The notes beneath the pieces are model-generated. The model saw nothing but the letters and a program-made list of their open reading frames with translations. It made no database searches and had not been told where the DNA came from. From the NCBI RefSeq assembly GCF_025630775.1, contig NZ_JAOSZE010000002.1:1-64000 (forward strand): DNA of 64,000 nt. The letters are read 5' to 3'. The stretch's first letter is position 1; each line of letters begins with the position of its first letter. This document shows, piece after piece, positions 17,964-26,221 of this stretch. The DNA is from Actinoplanes sp. KI2 (GTDB taxonomy: Bacteria; Actinomycetota; Actinomycetes; Mycobacteriales; Micromonosporaceae). A program made the translations under genes and the position numbers.

Positions 17964-18419
17964 TCAGGACTTCGGGCGGTAGCAGGGTGAGGCGATCGAC
18001 AGCCGCAGGCCCTGCTCGGCGGTCAGGTCGAAGCGGTAGTTGTCGTTCGTCGTGGCGCTGACCTCGGTGGGCGATGCCGCCGACGCGAGCGTGTAGCCGT
18101 TGCGCTGCCACTCATCGCGAATCTTGTCGAGGGTCGCGGTCAGCTGGGCGGCGGCCACCGGCAGGCGGTAGATGCCCTGGACGTAGTACTCCTCGTCGGG
18201 GTCGGACAGGCCGCGGCCGTTGTCCCGCGGGCAGCCGGTGACATTCGCCGCCGACTCGCTGAACGTGCCGGCTCCCGAGGCGGCGAGGGTGATTCCGGCG
18301 TACTGCTCGACCTGGGTCTGCACCGCGTCCTTCGGCAGCACCGGCAGATCGCTGCCGCCGCCACCGCAACCCGGCAGGGCCAGGACGAGGACCAGGGCGA
18401 GCGGTCGGAGGCGGCTCAT
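17964..18419 (-). CDS. predicted lipoprotein of unknown function
   Basis: The 151-residue precursor starts with MSRLRPLALVLVLALPGC, a signal peptide ending in the lipobox LPGC, followed by a Gly linker (GGGGSD). The mature part has two cysteines (TGCPRDNGRG and ASPCYRPKS) that could form a disulfide, and no family I recognise. The ATG at 18419 is preferred to one 15 bases upstream because it begins the signal peptide. It would be anchored on the outer face of the membrane. Confidence 0.75.
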   Translation of the reverse strand: MSRLRPLALVLVLALPGCGGGGSDLPVLPKDAVQTQVEQYAGITLAASGAGTFSESAANVTGCPRDNGRGLSDPDEEYYVQGIYRLPVAAAQLTATLDKIRDEWQRNGYTLASAASPTEVSATTNDNYRFDLTAEQGLRLSIASPCYRPKS

Positions 18420-18484
18420 CGGCTCAGCATCCATCGCCGGGCCGGCGGCCGCCTCGCCCGCAGGAGATGACTATCGCGCCGGCC

Positions 18485-18566
18485 GCGGAACGGCTGTCGC
18501 GTTTGCCCGCGGCAGGTCACTTTGGCGACGGCTGCGGAACGGCTGTCGCGTTTGCCCGCGGCAGGT
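18485..18566. repeat. two 33-bp direct repeats, 49-bp period
   Basis: Positions 18485-18517 and 18534-18566 are identical over 33 bp (beginning GCGGAACGGCTGTCGC and ending CCCGCGGCAGGT), and three of the four bases before each copy also match. The second copy ends two bases before the stop codon of the universal stress protein gene. The 16-bp spacer differs from the flanks. No coding frame uses them. Confidence 0.9.
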
Positions 18567-18568
18567 GG

Positions 18569-19360
18569 CTATCGGGCGATCAGGACCGGGCACGCCGCCC
18601 GGCGCAGCAGGCCGCTGCCCACCGCGCCCAGCATCACCCCCTGGTAGCCGTGCCGGCGCGGGCCGACCACCACCAGCTGCGCCTGCTGGCAGCGCTGCAC
18701 GAGCACCCGGTCGGGCCGGCCGGACGCGTACTCCCGTTCCACTTGCACCGAAGGGTATTTCTCGCGCCAGGGGTCGAGCCGCGGGTCGATCTCGGCGCCG
18801 AGGGCCTCCGCGGCGGCCGGTGTCGGGTGGCCGTTGGCGTGGGCGGTCACGGCCAGCAGAGGGGCGCCGCGCAGGGCGGCCTCCTCGAACGCCCGGCCGA
18901 TGATCGTGGACGCGGCGGGGCCGTCGTCGACGCCGACCACCACCGGGCCGTCGTCGGGGCCGGGGCGGCCTCGGACGACCACGACCGAGGCGCGGGCGTG
19001 GGTGGCGACCTGGCTGCCGACCGAGCCCAGCGGCTGGCCCGGCAGACTGCCCCGGCGACGGTCGCCGACCACCAGCAGGGCGGCGTCCTCGGCGGCGTGC
19101 AGCAGCATCGGCGCTGCGTAACCGGGCATCGCCAGCCCGCGTACCTGGATCTGCGGGGCGACGGTGCGGGCCTGCGTCACCGCCTCGTGCACGACGGCGG
19201 ACGCGTCGTCGTCGTGCTGCCGGCCGGGATCTCGCCGGTGGTAGGCCGTGAACACGCGCAGTTCCGCCTCGCGGAGCTGCGCCTCGGCCGCGGCCCAGCG
19301 GACCGCGAGGGTCGAGCCGGGCGAACCGTCGGCGCCGACCACAATTCGAGCCTTGAGCAT
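18569..19360 (-). CDS. universal stress protein, tandem UspA domains
   Basis: The 263-residue protein consists of two UspA domains. The first begins RIVVGADGSPGSTLAVRWAA and ends with VVGDRRRGSLPGQPLGSVGS, which keeps the glycine-rich ATP-binding loop. The second begins VVVGVDDGPAAS and ends GVMLGAVGSGLLRRAACPVL. Such proteins bind ATP and are linked to dormancy, hypoxia or stress regulation in actinobacteria. The ATG at 19360 is preceded by AGGAGG. The gene is followed by a pair of 33-bp direct repeats rather than an obvious terminator. Confidence 0.92.
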   Translation of the reverse strand: MLKARIVVGADGSPGSTLAVRWAAAEAQLREAELRVFTAYHRRDPGRQHDDDASAVVHEAVTQARTVAPQIQVRGLAMPGYAAPMLLHAAEDAALLVVGDRRRGSLPGQPLGSVGSQVATHARASVVVVRGRPGPDDGPVVVGVDDGPAASTIIGRAFEEAALRGAPLLAVTAHANGHPTPAAAEALGAEIDPRLDPWREKYPSVQVEREYASGRPDRVLVQRCQQAQLVVVGPRRHGYQGVMLGAVGSGLLRRAACPVLIAR

Positions 19361-19451
19361 GGGCCGCCTCCTCGTCAGCTGCGTGACGCATGCCGGCACA
19401 GCCCCAGGTTTGCTCGCCGGGGCGGCCGATGGCAACACCGATTTGGGGGGA

Positions 19452-20618
19452 TCAACGCAGCAGAGCGTCCGTCCCGACGGCGATCAGGGCCACGTCCTCC
19501 TGTGGAGCGTGGACGAGCGCGGATTGCACGTCCCGGAAATGGCGTTCGAGGGGGCTGTCCCGGCTCAGTCCCGGGTTGCCGAGCAGGCGGGTGGCGAGGG
19601 TGACCGCCGCGACCGCGTGCCGGGCGGCGACGATCCGGGCGCCGGCCGCGTCCGGGACCGGCTCGCCGGCGTCGAAACGCTCGCTCGCGTCCAGCAGCAG
19701 CCGCTCGGCCGTGCTCAGCAGGACCTCGATCTCGCCGGCCGCGGTGCGGAACCGGTCGGTGGTGGCGACCGGCCGGCCCAGGCCGGCCGGCACGCGTTCC
19801 CGGGCGAACCGATGGAAGTGCTTCTGCGCGGCCCGCCCGACGCCCACGTAGAGCGCCGCCAGGGGCAGCTGCAGGGCGTGACCGGCCGGGCCGTCCGAGC
19901 CGGGTTCGGCCAGGTCGAGCACGTGCCCGGCGGGGATCTCCACATCGGTCAGCAGCACGTCGTGGCTGCCGCTCGCGCGCAGCCCCAGCTGGTTCCAGCA
20001 CGGCACGATCGCGACGCCGGTGGCATCGGCCGGGATCACGAAGGTGCCGACCCTCGGTCGCGGCTCGTCGGTGGACGCGAACACCAGCAGGTAGGCCAGG
20101 CCGGCCGCGCCCGTCGCGAAGCGCTTGTGCCCCGAGATCCGCCAGCCCGTCGCGGTACGCGTCGCCGTCGTCGCCGGGCGGCCGCCCCGGCTCGGCGAGC
20201 CCAGCTCCGGCTCGACCCGCAGCGTGTTGAGCAGCGTGCGGCGGGCCGCCGAGTCGGCGAGCACCTGCCGGTAGAGCTCGTCCGGCCAGGACGGCCGGCG
20301 GGCCTGCAGCAGGTGCGGCAGCTGGGTCATCGCCGCGATCAGCGCCACCGACGGGTCACCCTGGCCGAGCGCCAGCAGGATCCGGGTGAGGCCCGCGACG
20401 CCGAGGCCCGGACCGCCGTACGCCGTGCCGACCGTGGCGGTGAGCAGGCCGGCCTCGTGCACTGCCTCGAGGCCGGCGCGGGGGAAGGCGCCGCTCTCGT
20501 CGTACGCGGCCGCGGTTTCGGCCAGCGCCTCGGTGACCGACGGCAGCTGCCGGAGATCGACGGGCTTCACGGGCGCACCCGGGCGATCAGGCGGCGTACC
20601 TGAGCGATCGCTTTTCAC
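19452..20618 (-). CDS. acyl-CoA dehydrogenase-fold flavoprotein (possibly DszC/SfnB-like)
   Basis: The 388-residue protein has the ACAD fold: an N-terminal helical domain with AYGGPGLGVAGLTRILLALG, a central beta-domain with GWRISGHKRFATGA and a C-terminal helical domain. The C-terminus reads RDSPLERHFRDVQSALVHAP, a pattern I associate with flavin-dependent monooxygenases of the DszC/SfnB branch rather than classic dehydrogenases; the usual catalytic glutamate is not evident. The GTG at 20618 overlaps the upstream hydrolase stop as GTGA, so the two are translationally coupled. Substrate unknown. Confidence 0.75.
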   Translation of the reverse strand: MKSDRSGTPPDRPGAPVKPVDLRQLPSVTEALAETAAAYDESGAFPRAGLEAVHEAGLLTATVGTAYGGPGLGVAGLTRILLALGQGDPSVALIAAMTQLPHLLQARRPSWPDELYRQVLADSAARRTLLNTLRVEPELGSPSRGGRPATTATRTATGWRISGHKRFATGAAGLAYLLVFASTDEPRPRVGTFVIPADATGVAIVPCWNQLGLRASGSHDVLLTDVEIPAGHVLDLAEPGSDGPAGHALQLPLAALYVGVGRAAQKHFHRFARERVPAGLGRPVATTDRFRTAAGEIEVLLSTAERLLLDASERFDAGEPVPDAAGARIVAARHAVAAVTLATRLLGNPGLSRDSPLERHFRDVQSALVHAPQEDVALIAVGTDALLR

Positions 20619-21301
20619 GGCCGGCGCACCTGGGCGATCGCCGGCAGGTCGGCGCCGAGCCGCAGGCGTTCGAGGAACAGCACGACGGTGGCGGCCACGG
20701 TCCGGTGGCTGACGTCGTTGAGCACGTCGTGCCGCCCGCCGGCGATCGTGACCAGGGTGCCCGGGTAGCGGCCGCGCGCCTCGCCGAGCGGGCTGATCGG
20801 ATCGGCGTCGCCGTGCAGGCCGAGGGTCGGTAGGCGGACGTCGCCGGCGCCGAGAAGCTCGGCGGGAAGGTCGGTCTGCAGGCTGGCGCCGCCCTCGCCG
20901 AGCACCCGCCGGTGGTTCGGGCAGGCCGTGCGGGCCTCGATCTCGGCGTCCCAGCCGAGCAGGTCGATCGCCGGGCGGGGCACCGGCAGCCCGGCCAGGA
21001 TCAGCGCGTCCAGGCCCGGGGTCTCCCGGGCGGCCAGGGTGAGGGCTAAGAGCGCGCCGGCGTCCGGCCCGACGATCACCTTCGGGGCGGGCAGGGCATC
21101 GTCGGCCAGCAGTTTCTCGGCGGCGGCCAGGGAGCCGCCCGGATCGGCGGTGACGTCCGGGAGGATCCGCACCCGATAGCCGTCGGCCGCGATGCGCCGG
21201 CCGAAGCGGGCGTAGATCTCGGCGGTCTCCCCGCGACCGGCGGCGACCAGGACGGTTCCGCGGGCCGCGATCCCGGCCGGCTCGTCGTACGCGTCAGTCA
21301 T
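20615..21301 (-). CDS. alpha/beta hydrolase-like protein
   Basis: The 228-residue protein has an alpha/beta-hydrolase layout: GTVLVAAGRGETAEIYARFG, the elbow VIVGPDAGALLALTLA, the acid in LGLHGDADPISPLGEARG and the histidine in IAGGRHDVLND. At the nucleophile position the elbow holds Asp (GPDAG) instead of Ser, as in dehalogenases and epoxide hydrolases. It overlaps the downstream acyl-CoA-dehydrogenase-like gene by four bases, so the products may work together. An ATG at 21313 is an alternative start. Confidence 0.72.
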   Translation of the reverse strand: MTDAYDEPAGIAARGTVLVAAGRGETAEIYARFGRRIAADGYRVRILPDVTADPGGSLAAAEKLLADDALPAPKVIVGPDAGALLALTLAARETPGLDALILAGLPVPRPAIDLLGWDAEIEARTACPNHRRVLGEGGASLQTDLPAELLGAGDVRLPTLGLHGDADPISPLGEARGRYPGTLVTIAGGRHDVLNDVSHRTVAATVVLFLERLRLGADLPAIAQVRRP

Positions 21302-21388
21302 GCCCGCCAGCATCGCGGCCGGCGCCGGGTCGCGTCCAACGATGATCTCCGATCGGAATTGAGTAGTGTCGCTAATGTGTCCCTAGAA

Positions 21389-21408
21389 AAATGGACGCTC
21401 GTTCATTT
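21389..21408. promoter_or_regulatory. TetR-type operator candidate
   Basis: AAATGGACG and CGTTCATTT form a 9-bp inverted repeat with one mismatch around a 2-bp centre. It lies 12 bp before the methyltransferase start codon, in an AT-rich patch unusual for this genome. Its size and symmetry fit a TetR dimer site, and a tetR gene is the second gene of the operon. Confidence 0.65.
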
Positions 21409-21419
21409 AAGGTCGGGAC

Positions 21420-22289
21420 ATGCAGAACCGAGCCAGCCGGACCGCCGAGCAGGTGGCCTTGTTCCGGGCCCTCGAAACGGCGCGCGGGCACGACCGGGTC
21501 TTCGACGACCCCCTCGCGGTCCGGTTCCTGCACGGCGGTTATCGGGTGCTGGCCCGCGCCGCCCGGGTGCGCCCGGTCGGGCTGCGGCTGTCCCGGTTCA
21601 TCGACCGGCGCTGGCCCGGCCCGCGGCCGTCCGCGGTCGCACGCACCCGGCTGATCGACGACCTCGTCGGCGAGGCGCTGGCCCACGGCGCGCGGCAGGT
21701 GCTGCTGCTCGGTGCGGGCTACGACAGCCGGGCGTACCGGCTGCCCGGCATCGACCGGGCGGCCGTCTTCGAGGCCGACCATCCGGCCACCCAGGCGGTC
21801 AAGCGGCGGCTGGTGCGCGGCGCGGTGCGCCCCGAGCGCCGCCGGCACGTCCACTACGTGCCGGTCGACCTGCTGCGCGAGGACCTCGGCGACGCGCTGC
21901 TCGCGGCCGGGTTCGCCGCGCTCGAGCCGACCGTGGTGGTCTGGGAGGGCGTCACCAACTATCTCTCCGAGCCCGCCGTCGACGCCACGCTGCGGCGGCT
22001 CGCCTCGCTGACCGCCACCGGAAGTTCATTGATCTTCACGTACGTGGATCGCCGGGTCCTCGACGGTTCGCTGGACGCGGGGAATTGGCCGGCGGCGGTG
22101 CGCCGGGCGGGGGAGCCGTGGACGTTCGGCTTCGACCCGGCCACGCTGCCCGCCTACGTGGCCGCGCGGGGGCTGCGGCTCGCGCTCGACATGTCCACCC
22201 GGGACGCGGCCGTGCGATACCTGGAGCCGCTCGGCCGGGACGAGAACGCGGCGACGTTCTACCGGGTCGCCCGGGCGGAGATCCAGTAG
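21420..22289 (+). CDS. class I SAM methyltransferase, LCMT/PPM-like (TIGR00027 type)
   Basis: The 289-residue protein matches the actinobacterial leucine-carboxyl-methyltransferase-like family: RTAEQVALFRALETARG, then FDDPLAVRFL, the SAM loop QVLLLGAGYDSRAYRLPG, FEADHPATQAVK and VVVWEGVTNYLSEPAVDATL. These proteins are common in actinobacteria and often linked to natural products, but the acceptor is rarely known. The gene begins just after an operator-like palindrome and its TAG overlaps the tetR GTG start by one base, so both form one operon, probably self-repressed. Confidence 0.88.
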   Translation: MQNRASRTAEQVALFRALETARGHDRVFDDPLAVRFLHGGYRVLARAARVRPVGLRLSRFIDRRWPGPRPSAVARTRLIDDLVGEALAHGARQVLLLGAGYDSRAYRLPGIDRAAVFEADHPATQAVKRRLVRGAVRPERRRHVHYVPVDLLREDLGDALLAAGFAALEPTVVVWEGVTNYLSEPAVDATLRRLASLTATGSSLIFTYVDRRVLDGSLDAGNWPAAVRRAGEPWTFGFDPATLPAYVAARGLRLALDMSTRDAAVRYLEPLGRDENAATFYRVARAEIQ

Positions 22290-22876
22290 TGCCCAAGGTC
22301 AGCGAGGCGCACCTGGCCGCCCGTCGCCGGCAGATCCTCGACGCGGCGGCCACCTGCTTCGCCCGCGACGGCTTCCACCGCACCAGCATGCAGGACATCG
22401 TGCACGAGTCCGGGATCAGCGCCGGGCTGGTCTACCGGTACTTCGCCGGCAAGGACGATGTGATCGCGGCGATCGTCACCGAGTGGCACGACCGGCGGCA
22501 GGTCTTCGCCAGCGGCACGGTCGCCGAGCGGTCGGCGGCCTACCTCGACTATCTGCGATCCGTGGGCACCCCGGAGGCCGGGCCGACGCTGCGGCTCGGG
22601 GTGCAGATCTGGGCCGAGGCGATGCGCAACCCGCGGATCCGCGACCTTTCCCGGCGCAATGTGGACGATCCCCGGGCGGCGGTCGCGGCGGCCCTCGCCG
22701 GGGTGCCGCTCGCGCCCGGGGTCGATCCCGACGCCCTCGCGCGGGTGCTGATCGCCGTCTATCAGGGCCTGGCCCTGCAGACCACGTGGGACGAGACCCT
22801 CGACAACGAGGCGTACGTCTCGACCGTCGCCGCCGTGCTCAGGGCAGTGGTCGATCCCCGACCACCTGCTTCATGA
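22289..22876 (+). CDS. TetR/AcrR-family transcriptional regulator
   Basis: The 195-residue protein starts with the TetR helix-turn-helix: RRRQILDAAATCFARDGFHR, TSMQDIVHESGISAGLVYRY and FAGKDDVIAAIV. The C-terminal ligand domain is about 140 residues. The GTG at 22289 shares a base with the TAG of the methyltransferase gene. It probably binds the palindrome at 21389-21408 and represses its own operon. Its 3' end overlaps the convergent Lrp gene by 38 bp. Confidence 0.92.
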   Translation: MPKVSEAHLAARRRQILDAAATCFARDGFHRTSMQDIVHESGISAGLVYRYFAGKDDVIAAIVTEWHDRRQVFASGTVAERSAAYLDYLRSVGTPEAGPTLRLGVQIWAEAMRNPRIRDLSRRNVDDPRAAVAAALAGVPLAPGVDPDALARVLIAVYQGLALQTTWDETLDNEAYVSTVAAVLRAVVDPRPPAS

Positions 22877-23288
22877 CCAGGGTGGACGTCAGCCGGCGTA
22901 CGCCGGGAAGGGTGGCCAGACGCTCGTCGTACAGCCGTTGGAACGCGGGCAGGTCGGCACTCACCACGCGCAGCAGGTAGTCGGGGTCGCCGAAGAGCCG
23001 CTGCGCCTGGACGACGTGCGGGATCGCCGCGACGGCCGCCTCGAACGCGGCGACGGTGTCCCGATCGCCCCGCTGCATCGAGGCGAAGACCACCGCCTCG
23101 AAGCCGAGCCCGAGCGCCTCCGGGTCGACGATCGCCCGGTAGCCGCGGATCGCGCCGGACCGTTCCAGGTCGCGCAGCCGGCGGTGGCAGGGCGAGAGGC
23201 TGAGCCGGACCCGGGCGGCCAGCTCGGTGACGGTCAGCCGGCCGTCCTGTTGCAGCTCCGCAAGAATCTGCCGGTCGAGGTCGTCCAC
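22839..23288 (-). CDS. Lrp/AsnC-family transcriptional regulator
   Basis: The 149-residue protein begins MDDLDRQILAELQQDGRL, followed by the HTH TVTELAARVRLSLSPCHRRL and a RAM ligand domain (AIVDPEALGLGFEAVVFASM, HVVQAQRLFGDPDYLLRVV). This is the standard Lrp architecture, which responds to amino acids. The GTG at 23288 is the family start. It is divergent from a LysE-type exporter across 82 bp, the classic arrangement in which the regulator turns on the exporter when its amino acid accumulates. Confidence 0.93.
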   Translation of the reverse strand: MDDLDRQILAELQQDGRLTVTELAARVRLSLSPCHRRLRDLERSGAIRGYRAIVDPEALGLGFEAVVFASMQRGDRDTVAAFEAAVAAIPHVVQAQRLFGDPDYLLRVVSADLPAFQRLYDERLATLPGVRRLTSTLVMKQVVGDRPLP

Positions 23289-23370
23289 GAGACAGATTCT
23301 TCTCCTGCAGGACGCTTCCGGGGAAATAGTGGGAAGCACCTTCCGCCGGGATTTGCCTAATCTTCCCGGT

Positions 23371-23982
23371 ATGGCGGTCGGGGCGGCGCTCGGATTCTGG
23401 GCCATGTCGGCGCTGCTGGTGCTCGTGCCCGGCGCGGACTGGGCGTACGTGATCGCGGCCGGCCTGCGGGACCGGGCGGTGTGGCCGGCGGTGAGCGGGC
23501 TCGCGCTCGGGTATCTCGCGCTGACGGCGGTGGTGGCCGGCGGGGTGGCGGCCCTGGTGGCGCGCACGCCCGTCGTGCTGACGGTGCTGACCTTCGCGGG
23601 GGCGGGCTACCTGATCTGGCTGGGGGCGGGGGTGCTCGCCCGCCCGCCGGCCATCTCGGCGGGGCAGTGGCGCGCCTCCTCGGCCGGGCGGGCGGTGGTC
23701 CGGGGTTTCGGGGTCAGCGGGCTCAACCCGAAGGGGCTGCTGCTGTTTCTCGCGTTGCTGCCGCAGTTCACCGACCCGCGGGGGAGTTGGCCGGTGGCGG
23801 CGCAGATCGGGCTGCTCGGCGTGCTGCACACGACCAACTGCGGCGCCGGCTATCTGGGGGTCGGGGTGCTGGCCCGCTCGGTGCTGCGGGCGCGCCCCGG
23901 CGTCGCCCGGCTGACCACCCGGGTGTCCGGCGCGGCGATGGTCGTGCTGGGTGTCGCGTTGCTGGCCGAGCACTGGCTCTGA
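23371..23982 (+). CDS. LysE/RhtB-family amino-acid exporter
   Basis: The 203-residue membrane protein has five to six hydrophobic helices. The LysE signatures are VLVPGADWAYVIAAGLRDR near the N-terminus (family: PGPNxxxxxxxGL, here PGAD) and the central VSGLNPKGLLLFLALLPQF. LysE-type proteins export basic or other amino acids by proton exchange. The ATG at 23371 starts the first helix. The divergent Lrp regulator is the likely controller. The PGPN to PGAD change in the first motif suggests a substrate outside the best-known members. Confidence 0.9.
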   Translation: MAVGAALGFWAMSALLVLVPGADWAYVIAAGLRDRAVWPAVSGLALGYLALTAVVAGGVAALVARTPVVLTVLTFAGAGYLIWLGAGVLARPPAISAGQWRASSAGRAVVRGFGVSGLNPKGLLLFLALLPQFTDPRGSWPVAAQIGLLGVLHTTNCGAGYLGVGVLARSVLRARPGVARLTTRVSGAAMVVLGVALLAEHWL

Positions 23983-24020
23983 GCATTCGTCCCGCCGGCG
24001 CGGCGAGAGGTTGCCGGTTC

Positions 24021-26144
24021 TCAGGCGGCCAGCGCGGTCTTCAGGGCCGCGGTCAGCTCGGCACTGGAGAACGGCTTGGCGAGGATCGTCCGGCCCGGTT
24101 CCAGCGAGCGCCCCTCGTCGTCGATGAGCGCCTCGGCGTACCCGGAGATGAAGACGACCTTCGTGCCGGGCCGGTCGGACAGAAATCGGTGGGCCAGCTG
24201 CCGGCCGTCCATGCCCGGCATCATCACGTCGGTGACCAGGCAGTGGATGACGTCCGGGTGGTGCTCGGAGACCTCCAGGGCCTCGGCGCCGTTGGCTGCG
24301 GTCAGCACCTGGTAGCCGGCCTTCGCGATGAACCGGGCCGTCACCTCGCGCAGGTCGCGTTCGTCGTCGACCAGCAGCACCGTCTGAGCGCCGCCGGCCG
24401 GGGCGCCGCCGGCCGCGGTCGTGCCACCGGCGCTCGCCGCCGCGCTGGCCGCCGCCCCGTTGCCGGGAGCGGCCGCGGTGCCGGGGGAGGCGGTGGTGGC
24501 GGGGGCTGCTGCGGTGCCGGGAACCGCTGAGCTTCCTGGGGCGGCCGTGACGGGCGCCCCCGAGGACGCGGCCGGGAGGCTGATCAGCACGGTGGTGCCC
24601 TTGCCGGGTGTCGAGGTCAGGTCGAGCTCGCCGCCGGCCTGGGCGACCACCCCGTGCGCCGTGGCCAGTCCCAGGCCCGCCGACATGCCGCCGGTCTTGG
24701 TCGAGAAGAACGGCTCGAACGCGCGCGCCTGCACCTCCGGCGGCATGCCGTGGCCGTTGTCGGCCACGCTGATCGTGGTGGTGACGCCGGCCCGGCCGGT
24801 GGTCACGGTGATCGTGCCGCCGTCCGGCATGGCGTCGCGCGCATTCTGTACGAGGTTGTGCAGCAACCGGTCGAGCAGGTTCGGGTCGATCAGCACCGGG
24901 GGTGCGCCGCCGCGGCGCAGGTCGAGCTTGATGCCGGGGCCGGCCGCCGCGGTCAGGGCGTCGACGGCGCCGATGAGGAAGGCGTCCACGTCGACCAGCA
25001 CCGGGTTGGTGATCTCGCGGCGGCCGAACTGCAGCAGCTGCCCGGTCAGCTGCGTCGCCCGCTCGCCGCCCTTGGTCACCTGGCCCAGGTCCTCCAGCAG
25101 GGCCTCGCCGACCGCGGCCGACAGCCGGCCGGCCGCGGTCTCCTCGGTGATCTGCTCGATCGCCAGGGTGACGAAGCCGAGCATCGCGCCGAGCAGGTTG
25201 TTGAAGTCGTGCGCGATGCCGCCGGCCATCCGGCGCAGGCTGTCCAGCCGCTCGGCGTCGCCGCGGCGGGCCTCCTCCTGCCGCTGCCGCATCTCGCGGG
25301 CGGCCCGCTCCTCGGCGGTGACCAGGTCGGTGACGTCGTCGACCGTCACCACCGCGCCGGCCGGCTCGGCCTCGTCGCGGATCGGGCGCAGGTGGATGCG
25401 CAGCCAGCGGGCGTCGCCGTCGTCGCGGACGAACCGGTTGCGGTAGCGGTGCTCGACCGCCCCGGCCGCGCCGGCCCGTACCGCCTCGACCGCCTCGGCA
25501 TGGGTGCCCGGCTCGAGGCAGGCCAGCCAGCCCCGCAACAGCAGGCGCGCGGCGCTCATCCCGGTGATCTCCGAGAGGCGGGGATTGGCGTACGTGGCGA
25601 AGCCGTCGGCGTCGAGCAGCACGATGCCGACCGGCGAGGACGCGGTCATCGCCTCGAACCGGCGCTCGGTGTGCCGCAACGCCCGGACCTTCTCCAGCAG
25701 CTTGGCGTTGATCGCGCGGGCGTGCACGGTGGCGAACTCGTCGGCCGGCCGGGGGGTGATCTCGACCGGGCCGTTGCGCAGCGCCACCTCGACGGCGTCG
25801 AGCAGCTCGCGCGGGTCGGCGCTGCGCAGCACCACCTGGGAGACGCCGCACGCCTCGGCGATCGGGCGGGTCTCCGGCTCCAGGTAGTTGGCGGTGTAGA
25901 AGATGACCGGGGCGTGCGCCGCCTGCTCGTCGGCGGACGACCGCAGCCGGTGCACCATCTCCAGCCCGTCGATGCCGGGCATGAGCACGTCGGAGACGAC
26001 CACGTCGGGGTGCCGGCTCTGGGCGAGGACGAGCGCGTCGGCCCCGTCGGCGGCCTCGATCACCTCGTGCCCGCGGTAGCCGAGCAGGATCGAGACCAGC
26101 TCACGGTTGGCCGCCACATCGTCCACGACCAGTACCGTCGCCAC
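24021..26144 (-). CDS. hybrid histidine kinase, REC-PAS-HisKA-HATPase-REC
   Basis: The 707-residue protein lacks membrane segments. An N-terminal receiver (about 1-120, phospho-acceptor D52 in VVVSDVLMPG) is followed by a PAS domain (about 165-285), a HisKA segment with GGIAHDFNNLLGAML (H312), a HATPase domain (NLVQNARDAMPDGG, ADNGHGM, GLGLATAHGVV), a 60-residue Ala/Pro/Gly-rich linker (about 526-585) and a second receiver (D639 in LVTDVMMPGMDG). The HDFNN box marks the HisKA subgroup common in multi-sensor kinases. The GTG at 26144 follows GAAGGAGG. It is divergent from another hybrid kinase across 77 bp and may be its phosphorelay partner. Confidence 0.92.
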   Translation of the reverse strand: MATVLVVDDVAANRELVSILLGYRGHEVIEAADGADALVLAQSRHPDVVVSDVLMPGIDGLEMVHRLRSSADEQAAHAPVIFYTANYLEPETRPIAEACGVSQVVLRSADPRELLDAVEVALRNGPVEITPRPADEFATVHARAINAKLLEKVRALRHTERRFEAMTASSPVGIVLLDADGFATYANPRLSEITGMSAARLLLRGWLACLEPGTHAEAVEAVRAGAAGAVEHRYRNRFVRDDGDARWLRIHLRPIRDEAEPAGAVVTVDDVTDLVTAEERAAREMRQRQEEARRGDAERLDSLRRMAGGIAHDFNNLLGAMLGFVTLAIEQITEETAAGRLSAAVGEALLEDLGQVTKGGERATQLTGQLLQFGRREITNPVLVDVDAFLIGAVDALTAAAGPGIKLDLRRGGAPPVLIDPNLLDRLLHNLVQNARDAMPDGGTITVTTGRAGVTTTISVADNGHGMPPEVQARAFEPFFSTKTGGMSAGLGLATAHGVVAQAGGELDLTSTPGKGTTVLISLPAASSGAPVTAAPGSSAVPGTAAAPATTASPGTAAAPGNGAAASAAASAGGTTAAGGAPAGGAQTVLLVDDERDLREVTARFIAKAGYQVLTAANGAEALEVSEHHPDVIHCLVTDVMMPGMDGRQLAHRFLSDRPGTKVVFISGYAEALIDDEGRSLEPGRTILAKPFSSAELTAALKTALAA

Positions 26145-26221
26145 GACGTCCTCCTTCGGCGGGTATTGCCTCCTGGAAAATTACCGCCACGAATGGCATA
26201 TGAAGGTGATATTCCGGATAT

